Assembly (NCBI RefSeq): GCF_017603825.1
Contig: NZ_CP072014.1
Coordinates: 4,278,001 to 4,342,000 of the forward strand
DNA: 64,000 nt
Direction of reading: 5' to 3'
DNA from: Arthrobacter crystallopoietes
GTDB taxonomy: Bacteria; Actinomycetota; Actinomycetes; Actinomycetales; Micrococcaceae
A model generated the notes under the pieces. The model worked only from the letters and a program-made list of their open reading frames with translations, ran no database searches and had not been told where the DNA came from. Within the stretch, counting starts at the first letter, position 1. Each line of letters begins with the position of its first letter. A program made the position numbers and the translations under genes. Below, one piece after another: positions 16,122 through 24,666 of the stretch.

Positions 16122-18194
16122 CTACTTTTCGACGAGCGTCAGCACATCGTAGGTGGCAACGATCTCGTCGTTCTGGTTGGTCAGGACTGCATCCCAGGCA
16201 ACCTCGCCGTACTCGTCCGTTTCACGCGGCGTGATGCGCTTCGCGGTCAGCGTCACGCGAATGGAGTCTCCGGCCGCGACCGGCGTGATGAACCGCAGGT
16301 TCTCCAGACCGTAGTTCGCCAGCACCGGGCCCGGAGCGGGCTCCACGAAGAGGCCCGCGCCCCAGGCGAGCAGCAGGTAGCCGTGCGCCACGATGCCGGG
16401 GAAGAACGGATTGGCTTCTGCTGCCTCCTGGTTGGTGTGCGCGTAGAACGTATCCCCGGTCTCGTTCGCGAAGGCAGTAATGTCATCCAGGGTGACCTGC
16501 CGCAGATCCGAGCGCAGTGCATCGCCGATCTTGAGCTCGGCGAGGTTCTTCCGGAAGGGATGCACCTCATCGAAATTGCGGTCGGCGCCGGTATGCCAGA
16601 CACCGGTGATCGCCGTAAGCATGTTGGGCGATCCCTGGACCGCGGTGCGCTGCATGTGGTGCAGCACGGAGCGGATGCCGCCGAGTTCCTCGCCGCCGCC
16701 TGCACGACCCGGACCGCCGTGGACCAGATGCGGCACCGGGGAGCCGTGGCCGGTTGAGGTGCGCGCATCCTCGCGGTTGAGCACCAGCACACGGCCGTGG
16801 TGGGCGGCGATTCCCGTCACCAGCTTGCGCGCTGTCTCCGGGTCGTTGGTGGCGACGGTCGCAACCAGCGAGCCTGAGCCCATGGCGGCGAGCCGGATGG
16901 CGTCATCCAGGTCCTTGTAACCGATGACGGAGGAAACCGGCCCGAAGGCCTCGCGCGAGTGCACCGCTTCCGCCTCGGCGTCGGCAAACTTCAGCAGCAC
17001 CGGGGACATAAACGCGCCGTCGTCGACGCTGCCAACAGTTCCGTCCTGCAGGGTGACTTTCGGCGAATCCAGTGTTCCGTACGCCAGTTCGCCGCCGGCG
17101 TCGAGCATTTCCTGAACTGCGGCGCGCACATCGGCAAGCTGCTCCAGGGAAGCCAGGGCGCCCATGGTCACGCCTTCTGCCCGCGGATCGCCGACGACAA
17201 CCCGCTCCTCGATCCGCGCCCGTACGGCGTCGATGACGTCCTGCACACGCTCCGACGGGACAATGGTGCGGCGGATGGAGGTGCACTTCTGGCCGGCCTT
17301 GGCCGTCATTTCGGTGACCAGTGACTTGATGAAGGCATCGAACTCAGGGGTGCCCGGCACGGCGTCGGGACCCAGGATCGCTGCGTTCAGGGAGTCAGCT
17401 TCCGCCGTGAAACGGATACCGCCTTGGGCGACATTCGGATGGGACTTCAGCAGGTTGGCCGTGTTAGCCGAGCCGGTGAAGGAGACCGCATCGCGGTAGT
17501 CAAGGTGGTCCAGCATGTCCCGGGCGGAGCCGGAAATCAGCTGTAGGGATCCGGCCGGCAGAATGTTGGACTCGATGATCAGCTTCACCGCGGCCGCAGT
17601 GACATAGCCGGTGGGCGTAGCCGGCTTGACGATGGTGGGAACGCCCGCAATGAACGCCGGCGCAAACTTCTCCAGCATGCCCCAGACGGGGAAGTTGAAG
17701 GCGTTGATCTGTACAGCCACACCCGGAATGCGGGTGTAGATGTGCTCACCGATGAAGGAACCGTCCTTGGCGAGCACCTCGGCGGGCCCGTCGATGACAA
17801 CCTGGGCATTGGGCAGTTCGCGCCGGCCCTTGGAACCGAACGTGAAAAGGACGCCGATACCGCCGTCGATGTCGATCATGTTGTCGATCTTGGTGGCGCC
17901 CGAGCGGTGGGAGAGCTCGTAGAGCGCCTCACGGTGGCTGTTGAGGAACTGTGCCAGTTCCTTGAGTTTCAGCGCACGCTGGTGGAAGGTCAGCTTGCCC
18001 AATTCTGTTTGGCCGACGCTCCGGCCGTACTCGACCATTTCTGCCAGATCCAGCCCGTCCGTGCTCACCTGGGCCAGCACATCGCCTGTGCTGGCATCAC
18101 GGACCTCAGTGCCGGTTACGCCTGGTTCCGGCGTCCACCAGGCGTCCTGGACGAAACTCGGCACAAATTCAACACCAACGGAGGTAGTGGTCAT
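16122..18194 (-). CDS. paaZ: Bifunctional aldehyde dehydrogenase/enoyl-CoA hydratase, oxepin-CoA hydrolase
   Basis: PaaZ opens the oxepin-CoA ring and oxidises the aldehyde product. The first about 510 residues form an aldehyde dehydrogenase domain with the Cys nucleophile in AGQKCTSIRRT and the general-base region RFTAEADSLNAAI. Residues about 550-690 form an R-specific MaoC-like hydratase domain (RQVTLDDITAFANETGD, PFFPGIVAHGYLLL). I chose ATG 18194 (690 residues) with GAAAGG upstream; the frame continues to 18632, but that extension overlaps a divergent gene and has no domain. It is divergent from a thioesterase and shares the operator-like site at 18279. Confidence 0.95.
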   Translation of the reverse strand: MTTTSVGVEFVPSFVQDAWWTPEPGVTGTEVRDASTGDVLAQVSTDGLDLAEMVEYGRSVGQTELGKLTFHQRALKLKELAQFLNSHREALYELSHRSGATKIDNMIDIDGGIGVLFTFGSKGRRELPNAQVVIDGPAEVLAKDGSFIGEHIYTRIPGVAVQINAFNFPVWGMLEKFAPAFIAGVPTIVKPATPTGYVTAAAVKLIIESNILPAGSLQLISGSARDMLDHLDYRDAVSFTGSANTANLLKSHPNVAQGGIRFTAEADSLNAAILGPDAVPGTPEFDAFIKSLVTEMTAKAGQKCTSIRRTIVPSERVQDVIDAVRARIEERVVVGDPRAEGVTMGALASLEQLADVRAAVQEMLDAGGELAYGTLDSPKVTLQDGTVGSVDDGAFMSPVLLKFADAEAEAVHSREAFGPVSSVIGYKDLDDAIRLAAMGSGSLVATVATNDPETARKLVTGIAAHHGRVLVLNREDARTSTGHGSPVPHLVHGGPGRAGGGEELGGIRSVLHHMQRTAVQGSPNMLTAITGVWHTGADRNFDEVHPFRKNLAELKIGDALRSDLRQVTLDDITAFANETGDTFYAHTNQEAAEANPFFPGIVAHGYLLLAWGAGLFVEPAPGPVLANYGLENLRFITPVAAGDSIRVTLTAKRITPRETDEYGEVAWDAVLTNQNDEIVATYDVLTLVEK

Positions 18195-18278
18195 CGTTGA
18201 CTGCCCTTTCCTTCTCTGGGGACGAATCGCAGTATCGTCCACAGTATCGACAAGCATCTGAACAACGCAGGATAAACA

Positions 18279-18298
18279 AACTGAACGGTCGTTCGGTA
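18279..18298. promoter_or_regulatory. PaaR-type operator, site D (paaZ / thioesterase divergent promoter)
   Basis: AACTGAACGGTCGTTCGGTA has the best-matched right half CGTTCGGTA and a palindromic GAACG-GT-CGTTC core. It lies between the divergent paaZ (85 bases away) and thioesterase (62 bases away), so one site could control both. The core also fits GAAC-N4-GTTC, but the flanks match the other paa sites rather than a typical LexA box. Confidence 0.7.
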
Positions 18299-18359
18299 AC
18301 ATGTCTACACTACATGAATGCATCCGAAGCCGACAGGATGAAAGGGTCAGGATCAAATA

Positions 18360-18794
18360 ATGGAGCCGGATATCAAGACCGAAACCGAACAGGACCAGCC
18401 GTGGAAGATCGTCCTCGGCGAACTGGACGAGAAGATGGGCGTAAGGATTCTGGAAGAATCCGCCCAGCGCGTGGTCGCCACGATGCCGGTAGAAGGAAAC
18501 CGGCAGTCGTTCGGCCTGCTGCATGGCGGCGCCTCGCTGGCATTCGGCGAGGCCATCGGGTCCTGGGCAGCCGTGATCCATGCCGGCAAGGGTCGCTCCG
18601 CCGTCGGTGTCGATGTCTCGGCCACTCATCACCGTTCAGCCCGCAAGGGCACGATCACTGGTATCGCCACGGCAATCCATCTGGGCCGCACCACCACCAG
18701 CCACGAGGTCGTGATTTACGACGACGAGGAACGCCGGCTCTGCTCCATGCGCATCACCAACCTGATTCTGGACCGCCCCAAGCCCGGCGGATAG
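18360..18794 (+). CDS. PaaI-type hotdog thioesterase
   Basis: A 144-residue hotdog-fold acyl-CoA thioesterase. The conserved RQSFGLLHGGASLAFGEAIG stretch is the active-site helix signature, and VGVDVSATHHRSARKG the following strand. AGGA lies seven bases before ATG 18360. It is divergent from paaZ and shares its candidate operator, so it probably acts on a paa intermediate. It is a second thioesterase besides the gene at 12866; a menaquinone-type 1,4-dihydroxy-2-naphthoyl-CoA hydrolase is an alternative. Confidence 0.85.
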   Translation: MEPDIKTETEQDQPWKIVLGELDEKMGVRILEESAQRVVATMPVEGNRQSFGLLHGGASLAFGEAIGSWAAVIHAGKGRSAVGVDVSATHHRSARKGTITGIATAIHLGRTTTSHEVVIYDDEERRLCSMRITNLILDRPKPGG

Positions 18795-19066
18795 ACCGCC
18801 TGTTACTCATGAAAGTCCAGTAGAAAATCGAGTAGTGAAGATCCTCACTTCTGCCTGAACTGGCCGGTAATGTTTCAATCACGAAGCCCGCACCGGCGTC
18901 AGCGGAGGCCCGGCAGACCGCCCAGCAGAAATGCTGACGGTAAAGCAGCCACCATCCGCGGACTCCAGCCCCGCACGTTCAAGCGAACATGACGACGGCG
19001 GCGGGCGGACCGCCGGGTGCAGCACCGTGTAACGCATCACTTACCTCGGCGGCGTTGGGGAAGGCC
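18795..19066. other. Gene-free intergenic stretch between thioesterase and tyrosine phosphatase
   Basis: No ORF with a plausible start and domain, no tRNA and no repeat was recognised in 18795-19066. It lies between convergent genes. The only clear element is the hairpin just to the right at 19067. Confidence 0.5.
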
Positions 19067-19096
19067 GCGGTGGCAGCTTGGGGAAGCTGCCACCGC
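19067..19096 (-). terminator. Hairpin terminator after the phosphatase gene
   Basis: A perfect 13-pair stem (19067-19079 with 19084-19096) with a GGGG loop (on the plus strand) lies just beyond the phosphatase stop on its minus-strand 3' side, followed by CCTTCCCC. Being symmetrical it may also stop transcription from the left. Confidence 0.7.
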
Positions 19097-19104
19097 CGCC
19101 AGAT

Positions 19105-19818
19105 TCAGTCCAGGTGAAGCCGGTTCCGCAACTGCCGCAGCTCTGCCTCGCCCAGTCCGTTCCGCAGCAGGTACTGTGCGGCTTCGAAACCTTCCGCGGC
19201 CGCCTCTACAGCGGCGCGGGTGTCCTCAATCCGCGCCGTAAGCTCCGAACCCGAGAGATACCGTTCGATCGGATGCGGATACGGACTGATCCGGTGCCAC
19301 TCGTTGATGCCGCGCAGGCCGAACTCGTAGTGGTCCGCGATGGTGCCGGCGTCCTTGCCTGCCAAGTTCAGCAGCAGCATCCCAATCAGTCCGGTGCGGT
19401 CGCGTCCGGCCGAGCAATGAATAACGACGGCGCCCTCCGCTCCTGCGAGGGTCCGGGCTATCGCCGTGATCTTGTCCGGAAAGAGCCGGAGGTTGTCAGG
19501 GTAGGAACGCGGATGGCTCAGGTAGGGCCCGCTGAGTTCGCGGAACTCAGCGTGGTCAGGTTCTTCGGTCGGGCAGTGGAGCACGGTGAAGGCCGAGCGG
19601 ACTTCGGCTGCGACCTCGGGATCCGTCTCCCGGCGCGAGCGCTCCCCCACGTTCCGCAAGTCGACAACGGTGCGCACGCCGTCGTCGTACATCTGGCGCC
19701 AGCCGGTTTCCGTCAGCCATTCAGAACGGCCCATCCCGAAAATGTCCCCGGCAATCCGGCGCGCATTAACCGCACCGTCCCACTCCATCGGGTGGATCCG
19801 CTCCAGCCGTGCCGTCAT
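19105..19818 (-). CDS. Tyrosine/dual-specificity phosphatase family protein
   Basis: A 237-residue phosphatase with the CX5R P-loop in VIHCSAGRDRTGLIGM, the general-acid region and VVDLRNVGERSR. The family acts on phosphotyrosine or small phosphorylated molecules. I chose ATG 19818 because it starts five bases after the stop of the upstream GNAT gene, with GAGG close by; a longer frame to 19986 would lie inside that gene. It is transcribed with the GNAT gene. Substrate unknown. Confidence 0.85.
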   Translation of the reverse strand: MTARLERIHPMEWDGAVNARRIAGDIFGMGRSEWLTETGWRQMYDDGVRTVVDLRNVGERSRRETDPEVAAEVRSAFTVLHCPTEEPDHAEFRELSGPYLSHPRSYPDNLRLFPDKITAIARTLAGAEGAVVIHCSAGRDRTGLIGMLLLNLAGKDAGTIADHYEFGLRGINEWHRISPYPHPIERYLSGSELTARIEDTRAAVEAAAEGFEAAQYLLRNGLGEAELRQLRNRLHLD

Positions 19819-19822
19819 GTCC

Positions 19823-20434
19823 TCACCGGTTCCCTGCGTCGGGGCGGACTTTATCCAGCCGGGCCTGAAGACCGCGTTTGACGATGGGCCACTCGGAATC
19901 GAGCACGGAGTAGACAACCGTGTCACGCACTGTCCCGTCCGGCATTTTCGTGTGGTTGCGGAGCACGCCGTCCTGCTTCGCACCAAGCCGTTCGATGGCT
20001 TCGCGGGACTGGCGGTTCATCCAGTGTGTCCGGAATTCCACTGCCTTGCAGCCAAGCTTTTCGAACGCGTGCGTCATCAGGAGCATCTTGCTGTCAGGGT
20101 TCGCTCCGGTCCCCTGTGCGCTGGCCCGCGTCCAGGTGTAGCCGATCTCCACCCGCGGCGTGTCCGTATCGATATTGCAGAAGGTGGTCATGCCCAGAAC
20201 GGCGCCGTCGGAGAGCCGGCTGACAGTGAACGGCAGCATGGTCCCCTCGTCTTGTTTCTCCATCCGGCGGCGGATTTCCAGCTCCATGGTCTCCGGCGAG
20301 GGAACCCGGGTGTACCAGAGGTTCCACAGCTCGCCGTCGCGAACAGCGTCCTCCAGATCGGGCATGTGGCGCCTGCGCAAGGGCTGCAGTCGGACGTACT
20401 TACCGGTCAGGGTCAGCGGCTCGAACAGTGGCAT
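19823..20434 (-). CDS. GNAT family N-acetyltransferase, RimJ/RimL type
   Basis: A 203-residue GNAT acetyltransferase of the RimJ/RimL-like group: starts with LTGKYVRLQPLRRRHMPDL, has VEIGYTWTRASAQGTGAN for acetyl-CoA binding and ends with the RSREAIERLGAKQDGVLRNH signature. These enzymes acetylate protein N-termini, amino acids or antibiotics; the substrate is unknown here. The start is preceded by a leaderless-type -10. It forms an operon with the phosphatase gene. Confidence 0.85.
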   Translation of the reverse strand: MPLFEPLTLTGKYVRLQPLRRRHMPDLEDAVRDGELWNLWYTRVPSPETMELEIRRRMEKQDEGTMLPFTVSRLSDGAVLGMTTFCNIDTDTPRVEIGYTWTRASAQGTGANPDSKMLLMTHAFEKLGCKAVEFRTHWMNRQSREAIERLGAKQDGVLRNHTKMPDGTVRDTVVYSVLDSEWPIVKRGLQARLDKVRPDAGNR

Positions 20435-20440
20435 GGACTC

Positions 20441-20446
20441 ATCTTA
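20441..20446 (-). promoter_or_regulatory. Candidate leaderless -10 element for the GNAT gene
   Basis: On the minus strand TAAGAT is followed by six bases (GAGTCC) and the ATG at 20434, the TANNNT-N6-ATG layout of leaderless actinobacterial transcripts. Confidence 0.5.
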
Positions 20447-20573
20447 GAACCTTGGAAAGACCTTAGGGTGCGGGAAATGGGGCCGGCCTTCAGCGGCGTG
20501 TCGCAAAAGTTCAGCTCGACGACACGATGTGAAACGTGCCACTTCGATAGCCGCCAAGGGTATTTTGAGACGC

Positions 20574-21485
20574 ATGAATGCTAACTTTCAGGGCCGTACC
20601 GGCCTGCCTAAGCGTCTGGGGGCGCTGACAGTTCTAGTTGCCGGTCTGGTAGCCGGGTCAGTGGCCGCGCCCGCCGCCGCCCATGAGGATTCCATCGATC
20701 TGGTCGTTTTCGGCGACTCCTACTCCGCCGGCATCGGCGCCGGTACACCCGCTCCGAGCACCATTACCAATGACCCAAGATGCTTCGTCTCTCCCTCCGG
20801 CTATGCTGAATCGCTTAGCGAGCGGCAGCGCGCTGTTGAGCTCACGGCCAACGCCGCTTGCTCAGGTGCCTGGGCCGGCACCGGACCTTCCGAGCCGGTC
20901 AACGAGGACGTCCCCGACGTGCCGCAGCAGATTCAGCTCGCATCGGAAGATGGCTTGCTCGGAGCAGGAACGGACCTCGTGACCCTGACAGCAGGCGGCA
21001 ACGATGTCCAGTTCAGCCGCATCATCGGTGCCTGCATGCAACAGGACTTGGCGATCTGTAAAGCAACAGTGACGCAGGCCGAACAAGCAGCCAGGACGCA
21101 GGTAGCCCCGGCATTGGCCCTGGACTACCAACAGATCAATACCGCCGCTCCAGACGCGACCATCGCCGTACTCGGATATCCGCATCTGTTCTCAACGGAA
21201 GGCGCCACAGCCTCGCCCCTGTCCCCCGAAGCGGCAAAGGTCTTCAACGACGGCGTGGACACACTGAACAGCATCATCGAGGGGACTACGGAACAATCCG
21301 ACTCGGTGGTCTACGTCGATGTAACCAAGCGATTCCGGAATCATGGGATCGGATCGTCCGAACCGTGGATCAACTTCGATCCAACCAATTTGCAGGACTA
21401 CAACAACTTCCACCCGAATGAAAAAGGCTATGAGAAGGGCTACGCGAAAGTCCTGAAGCCGGTAGTCCGTTCCTTGCAGCGCTAG
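20574..21485 (+). CDS. Secreted SGNH/GDSL hydrolase
   Basis: A 303-residue extracellular esterase/lipase. The N-terminus is a Sec signal peptide (positively charged PKRLG, hydrophobic LTVLVAGLVAG, AxA-type cleavage after APAAA). Block I is VVFGDSYSAGIGAG with the nucleophile Ser, block III TAGGNDVQFS supplies the oxyanion Asn, and the C-terminal NFHPNEKGY gives the catalytic Asp/His region. I chose ATG 20574 because TATTTT lies seven bases upstream, which suits a leaderless start; a GTG at 20529 is a longer alternative. A 19-pair terminator follows. Confidence 0.88.
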   Translation: MNANFQGRTGLPKRLGALTVLVAGLVAGSVAAPAAAHEDSIDLVVFGDSYSAGIGAGTPAPSTITNDPRCFVSPSGYAESLSERQRAVELTANAACSGAWAGTGPSEPVNEDVPDVPQQIQLASEDGLLGAGTDLVTLTAGGNDVQFSRIIGACMQQDLAICKATVTQAEQAARTQVAPALALDYQQINTAAPDATIAVLGYPHLFSTEGATASPLSPEAAKVFNDGVDTLNSIIEGTTEQSDSVVYVDVTKRFRNHGIGSSEPWINFDPTNLQDYNNFHPNEKGYEKGYAKVLKPVVRSLQR

Positions 21486-21512
21486 CAACGCCCGCCAACG
21501 CCGACAGCCCAT

Positions 21513-21555
21513 AAACAATTGCCCGCCGGAGAAATTCTCCGGCGGGCAATTGTTT
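21513..21555. terminator. Bidirectional terminator between convergent genes
   Basis: A perfect 19-pair stem (21513-21531 with 21537-21555) with an AAATT loop lies between the SGNH hydrolase and the convergent 3-hydroxyacyl-CoA dehydrogenase. It starts with AAA and ends with TTT, so it can terminate in both directions. Confidence 0.9.
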
Positions 21556-21586
21556 GCCTGCTTAGTACGTGGCGGTTGGGGTGTGC

Positions 21587-22450
21587 CTAGCTATCCCAGC
21601 TGAAGAAACCTTTGCCACTCTTGCGGCCGAGCTCGCCCTTGGCCACTTTGTCCCGCAGGATCTGCGGCGGCGCAAAGCGCTCCCCCAAGGTGGAGTGCAG
21701 GTACTCGGCGATGCCCAGGCGGACGTCCAGGCCCACAATGTCCGTCGTCTTCAGCGGCCCCACGGGATGCTTGTAGCCGAGCACCATGGCCGCATCGATG
21801 TCTTCGGCTGAGGCCACGCCCTCTTCAACCATGCGCATGGCTTCCAAGGCGATGGCCACACCCAGCCGCGAGGAAGCGAAGCCGGGGGCGTCATTGACGA
21901 CGACGGCGGTCTTGCCCAGCGACTGGACCCATGACCGGGCTGCGGCGGCGAGTTCTTCCGAGGTCTCCTCGGCCAGCACCACCTCGACCAGAAGCGAAGC
22001 CGGGACCGGATTGAAGAAGTGCAGTCCGCAGAAGTTGGCGGGCCGCTCGAGCTGTTCGGCGAGCTTGCCCACCGAAAGCGACGAGGTGTTGGTGGCCAGC
22101 CAGGCGTTCGGCGGCAACTGCGCTTCCACGGCCTTGAGCGCCGTCGACTTCAGTTCAAAGTCTTCCGGCACGGCTTCGACTACCAGACCGCAGCTGCCGA
22201 AGGAGTTGTAGTTGACCGAGACCGACAGCCGCTGGGTCAGCGCCTCGATGGTCTCCGTGGTGGTCCCCCGCTGCACGCTCTTGAGCAGCGCATCAGTAAC
22301 CCGGCGGCGCGCGCCTTCCGCGGCGTCGTCGTCCCTTTCCACCACCACTACCTCGGCACCGGCGGTCAGGAAGGCGTGGGCGATGCCCGCACCCATGCGA
22401 CCGCCGCCGAGCACGCCTACTTTGCTAGGTACCGTATCTACTGTTTCCAT
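21587..22450 (-). CDS. paaH: 3-hydroxyacyl-CoA dehydrogenase, probable 3-hydroxyadipyl-CoA dehydrogenase
   Basis: A 287-residue NAD-dependent dehydrogenase: N-terminal Rossmann fold (VGVLGGGRMGAGIAHAFL), His in the catalytic segment NFCGLHFFNPVP and the C-terminal helical domain (VNDAPGFASSRLGVAIALEA, YKHPVGPLKTTDIVGLD). In phenylacetate breakdown PaaH oxidises 3-hydroxyadipyl-CoA. It is the last of three co-oriented genes (thiolase, hydratase, dehydrogenase) under the site at 24546. A 3-hydroxybutyryl-CoA dehydrogenase role is the alternative. Confidence 0.88.
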   Translation of the reverse strand: METVDTVPSKVGVLGGGRMGAGIAHAFLTAGAEVVVVERDDDAAEGARRRVTDALLKSVQRGTTTETIEALTQRLSVSVNYNSFGSCGLVVEAVPEDFELKSTALKAVEAQLPPNAWLATNTSSLSVGKLAEQLERPANFCGLHFFNPVPASLLVEVVLAEETSEELAAAARSWVQSLGKTAVVVNDAPGFASSRLGVAIALEAMRMVEEGVASAEDIDAAMVLGYKHPVGPLKTTDIVGLDVRLGIAEYLHSTLGERFAPPQILRDKVAKGELGRKSGKGFFSWDS

Positions 22451-22455
22451 GTGGC

Positions 22456-23259
22456 TTACTTGCTTTCTGTCTGCTTTTCCTTGGCCGCCCGCTTGGCCGC
22501 GCCCTTATCCAAGAACGCCTGCATGCGGTCGAATTTGGCTTCGGATTCGAACAGGATTCCCTGCGCGATCGTGTCAATAACGGGATGGACTTCCCGCGGA
22601 GTGTGGAACACGCTCTTAGTGATCCGGACGGCCAGCGGGTCCTGCGCCCCGATCCGGTCCGCGAGCGCGTGGGCGGCGTCGATCAGGACGTCGGCCTCGT
22701 GGACCTCCGTGACCAGGTGCACCGCGAGGGCTTCCTGCGCACCGAGGATGCGGCCGGCCAGCAGGATTTCCTTGGCCAGCGGTTCGCCGACCAGTTCCTT
22801 CAAGCGCCAGGTGGCTCCCGCGGCTGCCATGATCCCCAGATTGGTCTCGGGTTGGCCGATCTTCACGCTTGGCGTGGCCAGGCGGAAATCCGCAGCGTAG
22901 GCCAGTTCGGCCCCGCCGCCGAGGGCATAGCCGTCCAGGGCGGCGATGACCGGCATGGGCAGCTGGGCGATCCGGTTGAAGATGGTCGAGTTGATCCCGG
23001 CGAGGGCATCCTCACGACGGCGTTCGCGCAATTGCGCGATATCCGCCCCCGAGGCGAAGATCCCCTTGCCGTTGACCTGCGTGCCCGAGAGGATCATGAT
23101 CCGCGGCTGGCGCTCCAGCACCGCGCAGACGGTGTGCAGTTCATCGACCATGGTCTGGTCGATGGCGTTGCGGACCTCCGGCCGGTTCAACTGGACATGG
23201 ATCCGGTCTTCCCGCTCTTCGACCAGCAGGGTGGAGAATTCGTGTGCGTCGAACAGCAT
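22456..23259 (-). CDS. paaF: Enoyl-CoA hydratase, probable 2,3-dehydroadipyl-CoA hydratase
   Basis: A 267-residue crotonase with both hydratase Glu residues in place (YALGGGAELAYAAD and IGQPETNLGIM) and the oxyanion motif IFASGADIAQL. It should hydrate 2,3-dehydroadipyl-CoA. I chose ATG 23259, which overlaps the thiolase stop by one base (TGATG); the frame extends to 23307 but would overlap the thiolase further. The Lys-rich C-terminal tail AAKRAAKEKQTESK is unusual but common in actinobacterial members. Confidence 0.85.
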   Translation of the reverse strand: MLFDAHEFSTLLVEEREDRIHVQLNRPEVRNAIDQTMVDELHTVCAVLERQPRIMILSGTQVNGKGIFASGADIAQLRERRREDALAGINSTIFNRIAQLPMPVIAALDGYALGGGAELAYAADFRLATPSVKIGQPETNLGIMAAAGATWRLKELVGEPLAKEILLAGRILGAQEALAVHLVTEVHEADVLIDAAHALADRIGAQDPLAVRITKSVFHTPREVHPVIDTIAQGILFESEAKFDRMQAFLDKGAAKRAAKEKQTESK

Positions 23260-24470
23260 CAGACCCGCTCGATGATCATCGAGGTTCCCTGGCCCACTCC
23301 CACACACATGGTGGCCAGGCCGCGCTGGGCGTTCTCACGTTCCATCCGGCCCAGCAGCGTCACCACCAGACGTGAGCCGCTGGAACCGAGCGGATGCCCC
23401 AAAGCGATGGCCCCGCCGTCGTTGTTCACGATGCTTTGGTCAATCTTCAGATCGCGCAGCACGGCCAGGGACTGCGTGGCGAATGCTTCGTTGAGTTCAA
23501 CGGCGCCGAGGTCCTCGACGCTCCAGCCTGCCTTGTCCAGCACCTTGCGGGTGGCCGGTACCGGGCCGACGCCCATGATTTCCGGGGCCACACCAGCGGA
23601 GGCGCCTTCCACAATTCGGGCGCGCGGGGTCAGGCCGAACTTCTTCACGGCCGCCTCCGACGCCACGATGATCGCGGACGAGCCGTCGTTGAGGGAGCTG
23701 GAGTTGCCGGCCGTGACCACGCCGCCGGGCTTGATGATGGGCTTCAGGCCGGCGAGCACTTCCATGCTGGTACCCGGGCGCGGGCCCTCGTCCGTGTCGA
23801 CGACGGAGGTGCCCTTGCGGCTCTTGACCGTGACGGGGACAATCTCGTCCTTCAGCCGGCCGCCCTCGATGGCCGCGATGGCCCGCTCATGCGACTGCAC
23901 GGCGAAGGCGTCAGCATCTTCCCGGGAAATGCCGTAAACATCGGCGACCTCTTCGGCCGTCTCGGGCATGGAGTAGGTCATCTTGCCGTCGCGGGACAGG
24001 TCGCCCTTGGCGAAGCGCTCGTTGACGAAACGCCAGCCGATGGACGTGTCGAACTGCTCGCCGGGCTTGGCGAAGGCCTTCATCGGCTTCTCCTGCACCC
24101 AGGGCGCACGGCTCATCGACTCGACGCCACCGGCCACGACGATGTCCGCGGCGCCGGCCTTGATCATGTGCGAGGCCATGATGATCGCGCTCAGGCCCGA
24201 GGCGCAGAGGCGGTTGACGGTAATGCCAGGCACGTGGTCCCCGTAGCCGGCCAGCAGCCACGCCATACGCGCGACGTTGCGGTTTTCCTCACCCGCACCG
24301 TTGGCGTTGCCGAAAATAACCTCGTCCACTGCGTCCGGATCCACACCAGCACGGTGTACGGCTTCCTTGACCACAAGTGCGGCCAGATCGTCCGGGCGTA
24401 CCGCGGACAGTGCGCCTCCATAGCGGCCAATCGGGGTACGGGCCCCGCCAATCAGGAATGCCTCAGCCAT
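23259..24470 (-). CDS. paaJ: Thiolase, probable 3-oxoadipyl-CoA/acetyl-CoA acyltransferase
   Basis: A 403-residue thiolase with the acyl-accepting Cys in VNRLCASGLSAI, the catalytic His in GGAIALGHPLGSSGSR and the second Cys in ATMCVGVGQGTS. It should cleave 3-oxoadipyl-CoA to succinyl-CoA and acetyl-CoA, the last step of the pathway. It heads the operon thiolase-hydratase-dehydrogenase, and a TetR-type operator-like site lies 76 bases upstream, tying it to the paa regulon. Also compatible with a protocatechuate-pathway PcaF. Confidence 0.9.
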   Translation of the reverse strand: MAEAFLIGGARTPIGRYGGALSAVRPDDLAALVVKEAVHRAGVDPDAVDEVIFGNANGAGEENRNVARMAWLLAGYGDHVPGITVNRLCASGLSAIIMASHMIKAGAADIVVAGGVESMSRAPWVQEKPMKAFAKPGEQFDTSIGWRFVNERFAKGDLSRDGKMTYSMPETAEEVADVYGISREDADAFAVQSHERAIAAIEGGRLKDEIVPVTVKSRKGTSVVDTDEGPRPGTSMEVLAGLKPIIKPGGVVTAGNSSSLNDGSSAIIVASEAAVKKFGLTPRARIVEGASAGVAPEIMGVGPVPATRKVLDKAGWSVEDLGAVELNEAFATQSLAVLRDLKIDQSIVNNDGGAIALGHPLGSSGSRLVVTLLGRMERENAQRGLATMCVGVGQGTSMIIERV

Positions 24471-24545
24471 TGAATTTTCCCTCGCGCTCGAGTGTCTTGG
24501 ATGACGATGTGCGGACGGCTCCGACGGATTTTGCCCGGAAGAAAT

Positions 24546-24565
24546 TACCGACCGACCGTTCTATA
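24546..24565. promoter_or_regulatory. PaaR-type operator, site E (upstream of the thiolase operon)
   Basis: TACCGACCGACCGTTCTATA has the same left half TACCGACCG and inner CGTTC as the other four sites. It is in the promoter region of the thiolase-hydratase-dehydrogenase operon, where otherwise no gene is present between 24471 and 24666. Confidence 0.6.
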
Positions 24566-24666
24566 AAGAATCCCACGCGCGCTGGCGAGGGTCAACTGAA
24601 GCATCAGTCCAAGGCGCTACATGACACCGGGCGCTGACGCCACAGCGACGACGGCGGGCGGCGTGC

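Noticed and set aside
18283-18294. LexA-like GAAC-N4-GTTC core
   Set aside because: The flanking bases match the four other paa-associated palindromes, and no SOS gene is adjacent.
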